NCBI GenBank assembly: GCA_030446715.1
Contig: JAUJMU010000013.1
Location: forward strand, 141,002 to 205,001
Length of the DNA: 64,000 bases
Direction of reading: 5' to 3'
DNA from: Cytophagales bacterium
GTDB taxonomy: Bacteria; Bacteroidota; Bacteroidia; Cytophagales; 172606-1
Every line of letters starts with the position of its first letter. Within the stretch, counting starts at the first letter, position 1. The position numbers and the translations under genes were made by a program. The notes below the pieces were generated by a model, which worked only from the letters and a program-made list of their open reading frames with translations, was not told where the DNA came from and did no database searches. This document shows positions 38,044 through 47,291 of the stretch, piece after piece.

Positions 38044-38059
38044 CATTCAAACATGCGTG

Positions 38060-38542
38060 ATGCCTTTAAAAGAAGAAGTTACCAGTCTGGTCGCAGCTGC
38101 GCTGGAGGGCAAGCCCCTTTTCATAGTGGATGTTACGGTAAAGGGAGAAAATTCCCGGCCGAAAATCTCAGTCAGCGTAGACGGCGACGAGGGAATTACC
38201 ATTGATGAATGCGCCAGAATCAGCCGGACTGTAGGCGACCGGATCGAAGAACTGGACCTGATCCCTCAGGCCTATACGCTGGAAGTCTCCTCACCGGGCC
38301 TGGATCAGCCGCTGCGGTTGCCCCGGCAATACAACCGGCACCAGGGACGCAACGTAAAAGTGCACCTGCGGGACGGCAGCATCCGTACGGGCAAGCTGCT
38401 GGTGGCCGGAGAAACAGCCATTACGCTGGCAGAAGAAGTAAAAGGAAAAAAGAAAGCAGTAACACCGCCCGAAGTGACCATCCCGCTTGCAGACATTGAA
38501 AAAACCTTTGTGCTGGTATCTTTCAGCCAGGGCGGATCTTAG
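38060..38542 (+). CDS. rimP: Ribosome maturation factor RimP
   Basis: The start is at 38060 (MPLKEEVTSLV), the family start, just after the leader hairpin. The protein of about 160 residues has the RimP N-terminal alpha/beta domain (ISVSVDGDEGITIDECARIS, then LEVSSPGLDQPL) and the C-terminal SH3-like barrel (NVKVHLRDGSIRTGKLL). It assists 30S subunit assembly in the cytosol. First gene of the conserved rimP-nusA-infB operon. Confidence 0.95.
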   Translation: MPLKEEVTSLVAAALEGKPLFIVDVTVKGENSRPKISVSVDGDEGITIDECARISRTVGDRIEELDLIPQAYTLEVSSPGLDQPLRLPRQYNRHQGRNVKVHLRDGSIRTGKLLVAGETAITLAEEVKGKKKAVTPPEVTIPLADIEKTFVLVSFSQGGS

Positions 38543-38637
38543 CGGTGACGCCGGTGCCGGGTCTGATCTGCGGCAGCCGGTACAGGTTGCCGTAATCGGA
38601 CTGGAATGGCAATTATTTCCAATAAAAAATCAAGAAG

Positions 38638-39882
38638 ATGAATAGCAAAGAGTTGATCGAATCGTTTGCCGAATTTGCCCGGCTGAAGAATATTGACCGG
38701 CCGCAGATGATTCGTATCCTGGAAGACGTGTTCCGGACCATGATCCGGAAGCGATACGGTTCGGACGATAATTTTGACATTATCATCAACGTTGACAATG
38801 GTGACCTTGAAATATGGCGCTTCCGGCAGATTGTGGACGACGATTCTGAAGACATCTGGGACCACGACAAGATTCCCCTTGCCGAAGCCCATAAGATTGA
38901 GGCCGACTTTGAAGTCGGAGAAGAAGTAGCCGAAGCCATCAAGCTGGAAGATTTTGGCCGCCGCGTGGTTCAGACTGCCCGCCAGACGCTTATTCAGAAA
39001 GTAAAAGACCTTGAAAAGGACCTGCTGTTTCAGAAATATAAAGAAAGGGTAGGCGAGGTAATCGTGGCGGAAGTATACCAGATACTGGGCCGGGAGGTAA
39101 TCCTGATCGACGACGAAAACAATGAACTGTCGCTGCCCAAGGGCGAGCAGATACCCAAAGACCGCTTCCGCAAGGGTGATTTCACCAAGGCAATCGTGCA
39201 CCGCGTGGAAATGCTCAATGGTACGCCGAAGATTATTCTCTCCCGTACTTCGCCCATATTCCTTGAGCGGCTGTTTGAGCAGGAAGTGCCCGAAGTAAAT
39301 GATGGCCTGATTGCCATCCGGAAAGTAGTACGCGAACCGGGTGAACGCGCCAAGGTAGCCGTAGAGTCCTTCGATGACCGGATTGATCCGGTAGGTGCCT
39401 GCGTGGGCATGAAGGGCTCCCGCATCCACAGCATTGTGCGTGAACTGGAAAACGAAAATATCGACGTGATCAACTACACGGATAACCTTGAACTGTACAT
39501 TCAGCGGGCGCTGAGTCCGGCCAAGATTACCCGTATCGCAGTGGATCAGGAAGACAAGCACGTATCTGTTTACCTCCGTCCGGATCAGGTATCGCTGGCC
39601 ATAGGCAAGGGTGGCCAGAACATCAAACTGGCGGGCAAGCTGGTAGACATGGAAATAGATGTATTCCGTGACAATGAGGAATTCGGGGATGAAGACATTG
39701 ACCTCTCCGAGTTCGACGACGAGATTGAAGAGTGGGTCATCAGTGAACTCCGCCGGATTGGTCTGGATACGGCAAAAAGTGTACTGGCTTTGTCAAAAGA
39801 AGAGCTCGTCAGGCGAACTGAACTGGAGGAAGAAACTGTTGATGAAGTAATGAATATCCTCAAACAGGAATTCGAGGAGTAA
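38638..39882 (+). CDS. nusA: Transcription termination/antitermination factor NusA
   Basis: The 414-residue protein has the N-terminal RNA-polymerase-binding domain (1-130), an S1 domain (about 135-200) and two KH domains (GACVGMKGSRI and AIGKGGQNIKLAG). A short C-terminal helical tail (ISELRRIGLDTAKSVLALSK) follows, and the second acidic repeat of E. coli NusA is absent, as usual for Bacteroidota. It modulates pausing, termination and antitermination. Its frame is intact. Confidence 0.97.
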   Translation: MNSKELIESFAEFARLKNIDRPQMIRILEDVFRTMIRKRYGSDDNFDIIINVDNGDLEIWRFRQIVDDDSEDIWDHDKIPLAEAHKIEADFEVGEEVAEAIKLEDFGRRVVQTARQTLIQKVKDLEKDLLFQKYKERVGEVIVAEVYQILGREVILIDDENNELSLPKGEQIPKDRFRKGDFTKAIVHRVEMLNGTPKIILSRTSPIFLERLFEQEVPEVNDGLIAIRKVVREPGERAKVAVESFDDRIDPVGACVGMKGSRIHSIVRELENENIDVINYTDNLELYIQRALSPAKITRIAVDQEDKHVSVYLRPDQVSLAIGKGGQNIKLAGKLVDMEIDVFRDNEEFGDEDIDLSEFDDEIEEWVISELRRIGLDTAKSVLALSKEELVRRTELEEETVDEVMNILKQEFEE

Positions 39883-39984
39883 CGGCGGGCAGTGGGTTGA
39901 CTACCCGCAGTGCCTGTTGCTGATACGGGTAGTAGGATTAACCAAACAACTCCCTAACCGAAAAGATTTATTTAAAACTATTAT

Positions 39985-42900
39985 ATGGCAGAAGAAAAAA
40001 TGATGAGACTCAGCCAGGTGGCAAGGCAACTGAACGTGGGTACCGCCACGATTCAGGAGGTACTTGCTGCCAAGGGTCATAAAGTAGACAACTCTCCCAA
40101 CGCCAAAATCAATCAGGAGCAATTCGATGTGCTGGCCAGGGAGTTCAAGACGTCTGCTTTGGACAAAAAAGAGGCATCGGGTCTTACCATCGGTAAAAAG
40201 CATACAGACAATCCGATTCCCGACAGCATTCCTTCTTCTACCAAGAAAGAAAAGGAGGACGATCTCTTTATCCGTCCTTCAAATGTGATCCGGGAGCCGG
40301 TAGCCCGCAGGGAGGAGCTGGTAAAAGAAGCTCCCCAGCCTCCGGTTACGGCCAGGGCTGAAGAAACAGACAACAAGGCAAAACTTCCCGGTTTTACCAT
40401 TGTCGGCAAGGTGAGTCTGGACCGGAACGGTAACATTCTGCGGGAAAAGCCGGTTGTTCCGGCAGAAACCCCTGCGCCGGTAGCCGAAAAGGCAGTTCCC
40501 CGTCCGGAAGAATCAGTTGTCTCCCCGGTACCGGAGGCAAAAGCACCGGAAGTGACTCCCACTCCGGAAGAAGTAAAAGCACCCGTGCCACCGGCACCGG
40601 TAGCACCTGCTCCGCCGGTGGCCCAAACCAAAGCGCCGGTTGGGGAAGAAGTGCCTGCTCCGGTAGTGGAGCCGGCCGTTCAGCCTGTCGCAGCCGCTCC
40701 CCCGGCTGAAAGGACTCCGGTGGTGTCAAAACCGGCACCTTTAGGCCCCGTACGACCTGCGGAACCGATACGTCCGGCTGAAGAGATTACGGCCAAAGCA
40801 CCCGCGCAACCACCCAAAGAGGAGCAGATCAATAAGGTAGTAACCGCCCGGGGCGAGACCCTTAAGGGGCTTACGGTGCTGGGTAAAATAGAACTGCCCT
40901 CTGAGCGGGACCGGAATAAAAAGAAGCCGGGGGTTGCAACGCCTGTTCCTGCATCGGCCGAAGACAAGAAGAAAGCCAAGCGCAAGCGCAAGCGGATGCG
41001 CGTACCGGGCGAAAACCCGGGTCAGCAGCCGGGCACTGGAACAGGAACCGCACCACGTCCGACCATCAACGGAGCCCGGACCGACAACAAGCCCAATGCA
41101 CCAAGACCTGCCGGTGGCGGAGGAGTCGGCAGACCCCTCACCGGAAGAACGGGGAATAACCGTCCGACCGGGAAGCCTTTTGAGCAGCGGGCCGAGGTAT
41201 CGGACCGTCAGATTCAGGACCAGATCAAAGCCACCCTTGCCAAACTGAGCGGGGGCAAGAACAGCGGCCCTGCCGGACGCAAGTCACGCGGTATCAAACG
41301 TGCCAATGCGGCCCGCGAGGAGCAGATGCTTCAGGATCAGGAAGGTTCAAAGACGCTGAGAGTAACCGAATTTATTTCGGCCAGCGACCTTGCATCACTG
41401 ATGAACGTTTCCGTCAACGAAGTAATTTCCGTATGTATGGGGCTGGGCATGTTTGTGTCCATTAACCAGCGCCTCGATGCCGAAGCCATTACTGTCATCA
41501 CCGATGAGTTTGGCTACGATGCCGAATTCATTACCGCGGAAGATGAGATTAAGGTAGAAAGCGAGGAGGAGGATGTAGAAGCAGACCTTGAGCCCCGTGC
41601 CCCGATTGTTACCATCATGGGCCACGTGGATCACGGTAAAACCTCCCTGCTTGACTACATCCGCAAAACGCGGGTAACTGCCGGAGAAGCAGGTGGGATC
41701 ACGCAGCACATTGGTGCCTATGACGTAACCACTGATACGGGCAAACGCATCGCTTTCCTTGATACACCGGGTCACGAGGCCTTTACCGCCATGCGTGCCC
41801 GGGGTGCCAAAATTACCGACGTAGCGATCATTGTGGTAGCCGCCGACGATAATGTGATGCCGCAGACGCGGGAAGCCATCAACCACGCGCAGGTAGCCGG
41901 TGTACCCATTGTGATTGCCATCAATAAGGTGGATAAAAACAACGCCAACCCGGAAAAAATCCGGGAAGAACTTGCGAAGGAAAACATTCTGGTAGAAGAC
42001 TGGGGTGGTAAATATCAGTGTCAGGAAATATCCGCCAAAACCGGCCTTGGTATTGCTGATCTGCTCGAAAAGGTACTGCTCGAAGCTGAACTGCTCGAAC
42101 TGAAAGCCAACCCTGGCCGCAATGGTTCCGGTACTGTCATTGAAGCCTCCCTCGATAAAGGCCGCGGCTACGTTACTACGGTAATGGTGCAGACGGGTAC
42201 CCTGAAGATTGGTGATGTGCTGCTCTCCGGCGCCCACTACGGCCGCGTAAAAGCCATGACTGACCACCGGGGCAAGCGCATCAAAGAAGCTGGTCCCTCT
42301 ACCCCGGTACAGGTGCTCGGCCTCAGCGGCGCTCCCCAGGCGGGTGATAAGTTCCTGGTAATGGATACGGAACGTGAAGCCCGGGAAATTGCCGTAAAAC
42401 GCGAACAGATCCTGCGCGAACAGAGCATCCGGACCAAGAAGCACATTACGCTGGATGAAATCGGCCGCCGTCTGGCCATCGGTACCTTCAAGGAGCTGAA
42501 CGTAATCGTGAAAGGTGACGTGGATGGTTCAATCGAAGCCCTGTCTGACTCATTGCTGCGTCTTTCTACGGAAGAAGTGCAGGTACGGATCATTCATAAG
42601 GCCGTGGGCCAGATCTCCGAATCCGATGTCCTGCTGGCATCGGCCTCCGACGCAATCATCGTTGGCTTCCAGGTGCGGCCATCCGTCAATGCCCGTAAAC
42701 TGGCCGAACAGGAAGAAATTGAAATCCGGCTGTACTCCATCATTTACGACGCCATCAACGAGGTGAAAGACGCCATGGAAGGCATGCTGGCACCAAAGGT
42801 AGAAGAGGTGATCCTCGGCTCGGCGGAAGTACGCGAAGTGTTCAAGATCTCCAAAATCGGTACGGTGGCTGGCTGCTACGTGCTGGCAATATCAAGCGCA

Positions 42901-43123
42901 ACGCCAGGATACGCGTCTATCAGCGCAACGGCACCAACGGTGCGAAGACGGTATTGTGGTGAACACCGGTGACATTGACGCCCTGAAGCGTTCAGGACGA
43001 TGTCAGTGAAGTGAAGTTTGGCTATGAGTGCGGCCTGAGCATCAAAGGGTCCACGACATCCTGATGGGCGATGGTGATACCCTGGAATCTTTCGAGCAGC
43101 GCGAAACCAAAGCGGACCTGTAA
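39985..43123 (+). CDS. infB: Translation initiation factor IF-2 (3' end frameshifted)
   Basis: The protein has an N-terminal IF2_N helix-rich segment ([20 protein letters not shown]). A long Pro/Ala/Lys-rich linker follows, then the G domain from about residue 540 with GHVDHGKT (546-553), DTPGHEAF and NKVD, and finally domains II-IV. After GTVAGCYVL (about 42880) the literal frame becomes wrong and ends at 42972. The correct residues continue in shifting frames ([64 protein letters not shown]) to a TAA at 43121-43123. At least four deletions are needed. IF-2 is essential, so this is most likely sequence error. Confidence 0.93.
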
Positions 43124-43182
43124 GTAAACGGGAGATTTCAGATATGAGACGGGAGACAGTAGTCACTGACATGCAGAGTAAA

Positions 43183-43213
43183 TAAAGCCACCCCCGAAAG
43201 GACGGTGGCTTTT
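43183..43213 (+). terminator. Terminator of the rimP-nusA-infB operon
   Basis: AAAGCCACC (43184-43192) pairs with GGTGGCTTT (43204-43212), followed by TTATTTT. It lies 60 bp after the reconstructed infB stop, which supports the corrected gene end. Confidence 0.85.
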
Positions 43214-43561
43214 ATTTTGGACGATAAGCATACTCAGAAACGAATCTGAGTATGCACTGACAATACAAGGGTAAGAGGAGTCAGTTTGTAAACAAGCTTC
43301 TTAATAGAGTTATGTTCTCGGCTGATTTTGAATTAAAGGGGTTTTTACAGCAATGGTTCCATTTAAATTCAGCTTGAATCGGTGTAAGGCCACAATAGGC
43401 TGATATTTCATGTACTGACATAAGGTGCTTTTGGTGGGCAAAATGAGCAAAACCTCATTTTTGGAGGATTCAGGCTAGAAAATAAGTCTAATAATTGAGG
43501 GAATTGTTTTGTAAAAGACTTTAAGTTACTTGTAAGCCTTAACGTTTTCAACAGTGCCCTA
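43214..43561. other. Gene-free stretch with a hairpin and a possible transposase scrap
   Basis: An 11-bp hairpin GCATACTCAGA/TCTGAGTATGC lies at 43228-43255. On the minus strand a short frame (about 43280-43400) reads EISAYCGLTPIQAEF, faintly like the C-terminal region of IS110-type transposases. The match is too short to be sure. Nothing else is recognisable. Confidence 0.35.
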
Positions 43562-43711
43562 ATGAATGATGCGGTGTATAAATTCAAACGATACGAGGAT
43601 GTAAGTCCGGAATATACGGGTATTAATAAGCATTCAGGTAAGAATGTGGGTTTGTATGATACCGTGTTGAGCCGGGATGAGTACGAAAAGTATTTCGTGA
43701 ACGAGGACTAA
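43562..43711 (+). CDS. Small open frame of 49 residues, unrecognised
   Basis: The ATG at 43562 opens a frame ending in TAA at 43709-43711. The protein is charged and Tyr-rich (MNDAVYKFKRYEDVSPEYTG at the start, RDEYEKYFVNED at the end), with natural-looking composition and no membrane segment. It lies in relic DNA between infB and the HigBA pair and could be the tail of a lost gene. No family recognised. Confidence 0.35.
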   Translation: MNDAVYKFKRYEDVSPEYTGINKHSGKNVGLYDTVLSRDEYEKYFVNED

Positions 43712-43759
43712 GGAAGCATTTAGCGTACGGAGTACCCAGAGTTAAGTAGATCGTCACAA

Positions 43760-44008
43760 TTACCTTAGACTACCCAATCGGGGATAGATGGCGATGCCCG
43801 GTACGGCGGTCTTTCCGGCGGTCTGGATGCTTATTTCCGGGAGAATGGTGAAGCGTTGGCGGAAGTGAATTTCCAGCTCTACGAGCAGATTTTTCTGCAC
43901 AAAAGCGTGGATGGTACCGGGTATGGGTTTTCCGCGTTCCATTTCGTACGCTGACGGCTGGGCAGAGGCAAGCGTTTCATCGCATAGGCAGAAAGCTGAC
44001 GTATCCAA
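43760..44008 (-). pseudogene. Uma2-type endonuclease N-terminal fragment
   Basis: From about 43942 the minus frame reads MERGKPIPGTIHAF, then RQRFTILPEISIQ and VPGIAIYP. This resembles the start of Uma2-family (PD-(D/E)XK) proteins, where 'PDIAIYP' carries a catalytic Asp; here that Asp appears as Gly. The rest of the domain is missing. The upstream codons come from an 80-bp repeat (43931-44010), which probably inserted at the gene start. Confidence 0.5.
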
Positions 44009-44010
44009 AT
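43931..44010. repeat. 80-bp direct repeat, left copy
   Basis: It matches 44807-44885 in the same orientation with only a few differences (core GGCTGGGCAGAGGCAAGCG). The two copies enclose the HigB/HigA pair. Confidence 0.85.
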
Positions 44011-44098
44011 ATAATATACAACGAAAAATAAGGGACTCGTGTGAACCAGATGTGCTTGTGCATAAGCATTCCAGGCCTCATCCATCCGGTATAGACAA

Positions 44099-44452
44099 TT
44101 ACATGCTGACCAAACGCTGTATAGGTATGTCCAGACCTTTGGCCAGGCGGCGAATCATTGAAAGGGTCAATTCCTGCTTGCCGCTGAGCACTTTGGAGAC
44201 TTTGGTCTTGTCGCCGATGAAGGGAATCAGGTCTTTCTGCTTCAAATTCTTCTGCTGCATCTTGTGTTTGATGTAAGCTACCGGGTCAGTAGCTGCCATC
44301 GGGTGGTGAATCTCTTCGTAGGCTTCAATCAATGTGGCAAGCATATCCAGTTCGGCTTCTTCGGGAGAGCCGGGCAACGGCCGCAGTTGCATCAGCGCGT
44401 AAACCCTGGAAAGCGCCTTTTCGTAATTTGTTTCGTCTTTTATGTTGTCCAT
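44099..44452 (-). CDS. higA: HigA-type antitoxin (XRE helix-turn-helix)
   Basis: The start is set at the ATG at 44452 (MDNIKDETNYEKAL). An upstream TTG at 44479 is open but less likely. The 117-residue protein has an acidic N-terminal toxin-binding part (SPEEAELDMLATLIEAYEE) and a C-terminal HTH (LKQKDLIPFIGDKTKVSKVL). It follows the toxin gene by 23 bp, the toxin-first order of higBA. It should neutralise HigB and repress the operon. Confidence 0.9.
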   Translation of the reverse strand: MDNIKDETNYEKALSRVYALMQLRPLPGSPEEAELDMLATLIEAYEEIHHPMAATDPVAYIKHKMQQKNLKQKDLIPFIGDKTKVSKVLSGKQELTLSMIRRLAKGLDIPIQRLVSM

Positions 44453-44475
44453 TGTAGTATTAGTTTTGCTGCGGT

Positions 44476-44781
44476 TCAAGACTTATACGGAACGGTGGCC
44501 GCATCTACTTTATCGTATTCGGCGTGTGTGCCCACCCAAATGATGAAAACCAGCTTCAGCCGGTAGTCCATCTCAGTAATTAACCGGTAATCATTGCCTT
44601 TAATGTTGAAAACCACCCGGTGGTTAGCAATAATACTGGCGTTTCCGTAGGTATTTTTTACTTCGTTAGGCGTGCTCCAATCGGCATGGCTTGCTTCCTG
44701 GTACCAATCCAGCAGCGGAAATTCGGCCTGTGGATGCGCCAGCCAGTATTGGCGCAATGTGCGCTTAGCAATGATTCGCAT
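44476..44781 (-). CDS. higB: HigB-type mRNA interferase toxin
   Basis: The start is at 44781 (MRIIAKRTLRQYWLAHPQAE), the usual beginning of this RelE-superfamily group; codons further upstream come from the flanking repeat. The 101-residue protein has the typical WYQEASHADWSTPNEVKNTY and VVFNIKGNDYRLI, then FIIWVGTHAEYDKVD. HigB toxins cut mRNA on the ribosome. Both genes of the pair look intact. Confidence 0.92.
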   Translation of the reverse strand: MRIIAKRTLRQYWLAHPQAEFPLLDWYQEASHADWSTPNEVKNTYGNASIIANHRVVFNIKGNDYRLITEMDYRLKLVFIIWVGTHAEYDKVDAATVPYKS

Positions 44782-44806
44782 GGCTAAATTACGTAAAACA
44801 GACAAA

Positions 44807-44885
44807 TCCGCGTTCGGTTTCGTACGCTGATGGCTGGGCAGAGGCAAGCGTTTCATCCATAGGCAGAAAGCTGACGTATCCAAAT
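44807..44885. repeat. 80-bp direct repeat, right copy
   Basis: Near-identical to 43931-44010 and in the same orientation. It lies just upstream of higB, so it may also carry the promoter of the pair. Confidence 0.85.
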
Positions 44886-44950
44886 GTACAAAACCAACAG
44901 GTGCTCAACCGGAAAATAGTACTGAGACTACAATTCTTGAGCGTACCCTC

Positions 44951-45205
44951 ATACTACGGTACATGTACCAGTTTCTGCCTCTTCAGGGACCTCACCCCCA
45001 ACCCCTCTCCATGGGAGAGGGGAGTCACAACGATCTGATTTACAGTTGGTCAGAAAAATGTTCTGATCATAGCTCCCGGGGAAAGGGGAGAAAAACGCCG
45101 CTGTGGCTCCCCCTCTCCCTGACTCCTGAGCACGGGAGTGCGAAGGGAGCGGACGCAGTCCAGGGGCTGGGGGGTGAGGTCCCTTGCCCGAATGTACCGT
45201 AGTAT
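44951..45205. mobile_element. 255-bp MITE-like element with terminal inverted repeats
   Basis: The ends are the perfect 14-bp inverted repeat ATACTACGGTACAT (44951-44964) and its complement (45192-45205). Nested inside are a second inverted pair (GGGACCTCACCCCC and GGGGGGTGAGGTCCC) and the hairpin CCCCTCTCC-ATG-GGAGAGGGG (45002-45022). There is no coding potential. It may be a non-autonomous mobile element or a structured repeat. Confidence 0.65.
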
Positions 45206-45319
45206 AGGCCGGACCCTTACAACTGGCGGCTGGCGACTTACGACTGATTAAGCAGGCAGGCAAAAGTAAACCAGCATTTTAAATCTCTTAATTCACTGGA
45301 TATCAATTATTTATCAGCC

Positions 45320-45354
45320 AAATAACTAACAACTAATAACCAACAACCAATTAT
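45320..45354. repeat. 7-bp-period intergenic repeat
   Basis: The units AAATAAC, TAACAAC, TAATAAC, CAACAAC and CAATTAT follow each other in register, 77 bp before the sugar-transferase gene. Confidence 0.7.
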
Positions 45355-45431
45355 CAGGCGGGAAAATTTCATTACTTTAGAGCGGCTGCCCGGCGATCAG
45401 GCACTGCATTTCCCGAGACCCAGCTACCCCT

Positions 45432-46832
45432 ATGAATAAAGAATTACAATACTCCAGAATCATTGGTGTATTTATCCTTCTTGCCGACTTCTTTCTGCTT
45501 GATGTCGCGTGCCGGGCTGCTTATTACATCCGGTACGGGGTTAGCATCCAATACTTTGAGTATTATCTCAGCTTCGTGCTGCTGTTCCGGATTCTGTGGG
45601 TAGTTGCCTGGCTGGCAATGGTTGTCTTCAACAACCTGAACATCCTCCATAACCTGTTTACTCCCCGCGAACTGATTTCCACCTTTCTGTTTACGCTGCT
45701 CTTTCACGCGCTGATTCTGTTTTCGTACATCATCAGTTTTGGCAACGTGCCCCATTCAAGGCTCTTTCTGGGCATTGCCTACGGGTTCGCCATTTTATTT
45801 CTGCTTTCGTTCCGGGCCCTTTTCGCAATCGTGCTGCGTTACCTGATCCGGGCGGGTACCCGCGACCGGCGGATTGTCATTGTGGGGGCTACTTACGCGG
45901 GCAATGAGTTGTATCAGCACCTGATCAACACCAAAACCCCCGGACTACAGTTTCTGGGTTTTTTTGACGATACTCCGGAACTGCCCCACCTGATGCTGAA
46001 GGGGAAGCTGCGCCACCTGAAAGAGTTCTGTCTGGCCCACCGGGTAGATGAGATTTACTACGCTCTTTCGCTTACCTCCGCTGATCTGATCCGCGACCTG
46101 ACTGATTTTGCCGATCAGCATTTCATCTATTTCAAGATTGCCCCCGACTTCCGGGGACTGCTGCAGCGGAAGGTGAATATTGATTTTTATGATACTGTGC
46201 CGATCATGACTTTCCGGCAGGAACCCCTGCAGATCTGGCTCAACCGGACAGTCAAACGGGTATTTGACATTTTATTCTCCACGCTGGTTGTCCTGCTCAT
46301 TTTTCCGTGGCTGCTTCCGGGGGTGGCGCTGCTCATCCGGCTGGATTCCCGCGGTCCGGTTATCTTCCGGCAACTGCGGTCGGGACGGCTCAACAAAACC
46401 TTTACGTGCTACAAATTCCGGACAATGCACGATGATACGGAGGAGGAACGACAAAAAAATGTGTGCGGCGGCAGGCGGGTTACCCGTATCGGGGGTTTCC
46501 TGCGAAAAACCAGCATTGATGAGTTGCCCCAGTTCATCAATGTGCTGCTCGGTCAGATGTCGGTAGTAGGGCCGCGGCCGCACATGGTGCAGGAAACCGA
46601 ACAATACTCCCGGATCATCGAAAAATACTCAGTGCGGCACTTTGTCCTGCCGGGCATTACAGGCTTTGCCCAGGTGAACGGCCTGCGCGGCGAAATCAGT
46701 AATCCGTATCTGATGAAGAAAAGGCTTGAATACGATACCTGGTACATCGAAAACTGGAGCCTGCTGCTCGATATCAGGATCATTCTCAAGACGGTCTCAC
46801 ATGTGGCCCGCGGGGAGGAAAATGCCTGGTAA
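45432..46832 (+). CDS. Polyprenyl-phosphate sugar-1-phosphate transferase (WcaJ-like)
   Basis: The 466-residue protein has four N-terminal membrane helices, a CoA-binding-like domain (RRIVIVGATYAGNELYQHL near 148), a fifth membrane segment (DILFSTLVVLLIFPWLLPGV) and the C-terminal bacterial sugar transferase domain. The latter carries RSGRLNKTFTCYKFRTM, KTSIDELPQFINVL and GPRPHM. It starts exopolysaccharide or O-antigen repeat synthesis by moving a hexose-1-phosphate, often glucose, to undecaprenyl phosphate. It stands alone here, without a glycosyltransferase cluster. Confidence 0.92.
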   Translation: MNKELQYSRIIGVFILLADFFLLDVACRAAYYIRYGVSIQYFEYYLSFVLLFRILWVVAWLAMVVFNNLNILHNLFTPRELISTFLFTLLFHALILFSYIISFGNVPHSRLFLGIAYGFAILFLLSFRALFAIVLRYLIRAGTRDRRIVIVGATYAGNELYQHLINTKTPGLQFLGFFDDTPELPHLMLKGKLRHLKEFCLAHRVDEIYYALSLTSADLIRDLTDFADQHFIYFKIAPDFRGLLQRKVNIDFYDTVPIMTFRQEPLQIWLNRTVKRVFDILFSTLVVLLIFPWLLPGVALLIRLDSRGPVIFRQLRSGRLNKTFTCYKFRTMHDDTEEERQKNVCGGRRVTRIGGFLRKTSIDELPQFINVLLGQMSVVGPRPHMVQETEQYSRIIEKYSVRHFVLPGITGFAQVNGLRGEISNPYLMKKRLEYDTWYIENWSLLLDIRIILKTVSHVARGEENAW

Positions 46833-46930
46833 AAAACTCAGCCGCCGGCCGGACGGAGCGGCCTCTGCAACTAATTGCCGGTTTAAGAAGTAAAAAGATT
46901 AAAAAGCAAACTAACTAAACGGCTGAAATT

Positions 46931-47173
46931 ATGCATTCTGAGTTGTTACATGATATTGCAGGTTTTTTTCTTATTTTCTCCGCTGTGCTCATGACGGCAG
47001 GGATCATAAGGCCCTATACGGTTCTCTGGTGGACAAAGAATAGAACAAGGGCAAAAGTACTGATGGTTTATGGCTCCATTGCTTTCCTGTCCGGCATCTT
47101 ATTTCTGGTAACCATCGACCCGAGTGATGATACGCGGAAAGACGAAACCCGGCAAGATGGCAATAACCTGTAA
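46931..47173 (+). CDS. Small two-helix membrane protein
   Basis: The 80-residue protein has two hydrophobic helices (FFLIFSAVLMTAGII and GSIAFLSGILFLVTI) joined by a basic loop (WWTKNRTRAK), and ends in a charged tail. The loop charge predicts both termini outside the cytoplasm. I do not recognise a named family. The start codon and composition look genuine. Confidence 0.65.
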   Translation: MHSELLHDIAGFFLIFSAVLMTAGIIRPYTVLWWTKNRTRAKVLMVYGSIAFLSGILFLVTIDPSDDTRKDETRQDGNNL

Positions 47174-47291
47174 AATAAATCTTTGCTCAGGCGGTCTTTT
47201 TCAGTATAACTGCTGAAAGAGACTGCCCGGCGGGCAAAAGCAATCCCTCCAACGCCCCTCCCTCCTCCATCCCAGGTCAGGCAGTCGCCCG

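Noticed and set aside
41395..42444. 349-codon minus-strand frame inside infB
   Set aside because: Antisense to the IF-2 G domain; explained by codon bias of the real gene.
43280..43400. IS110-type transposase
   Set aside because: Only about 15 residues resemble the family; too little for a gene call.
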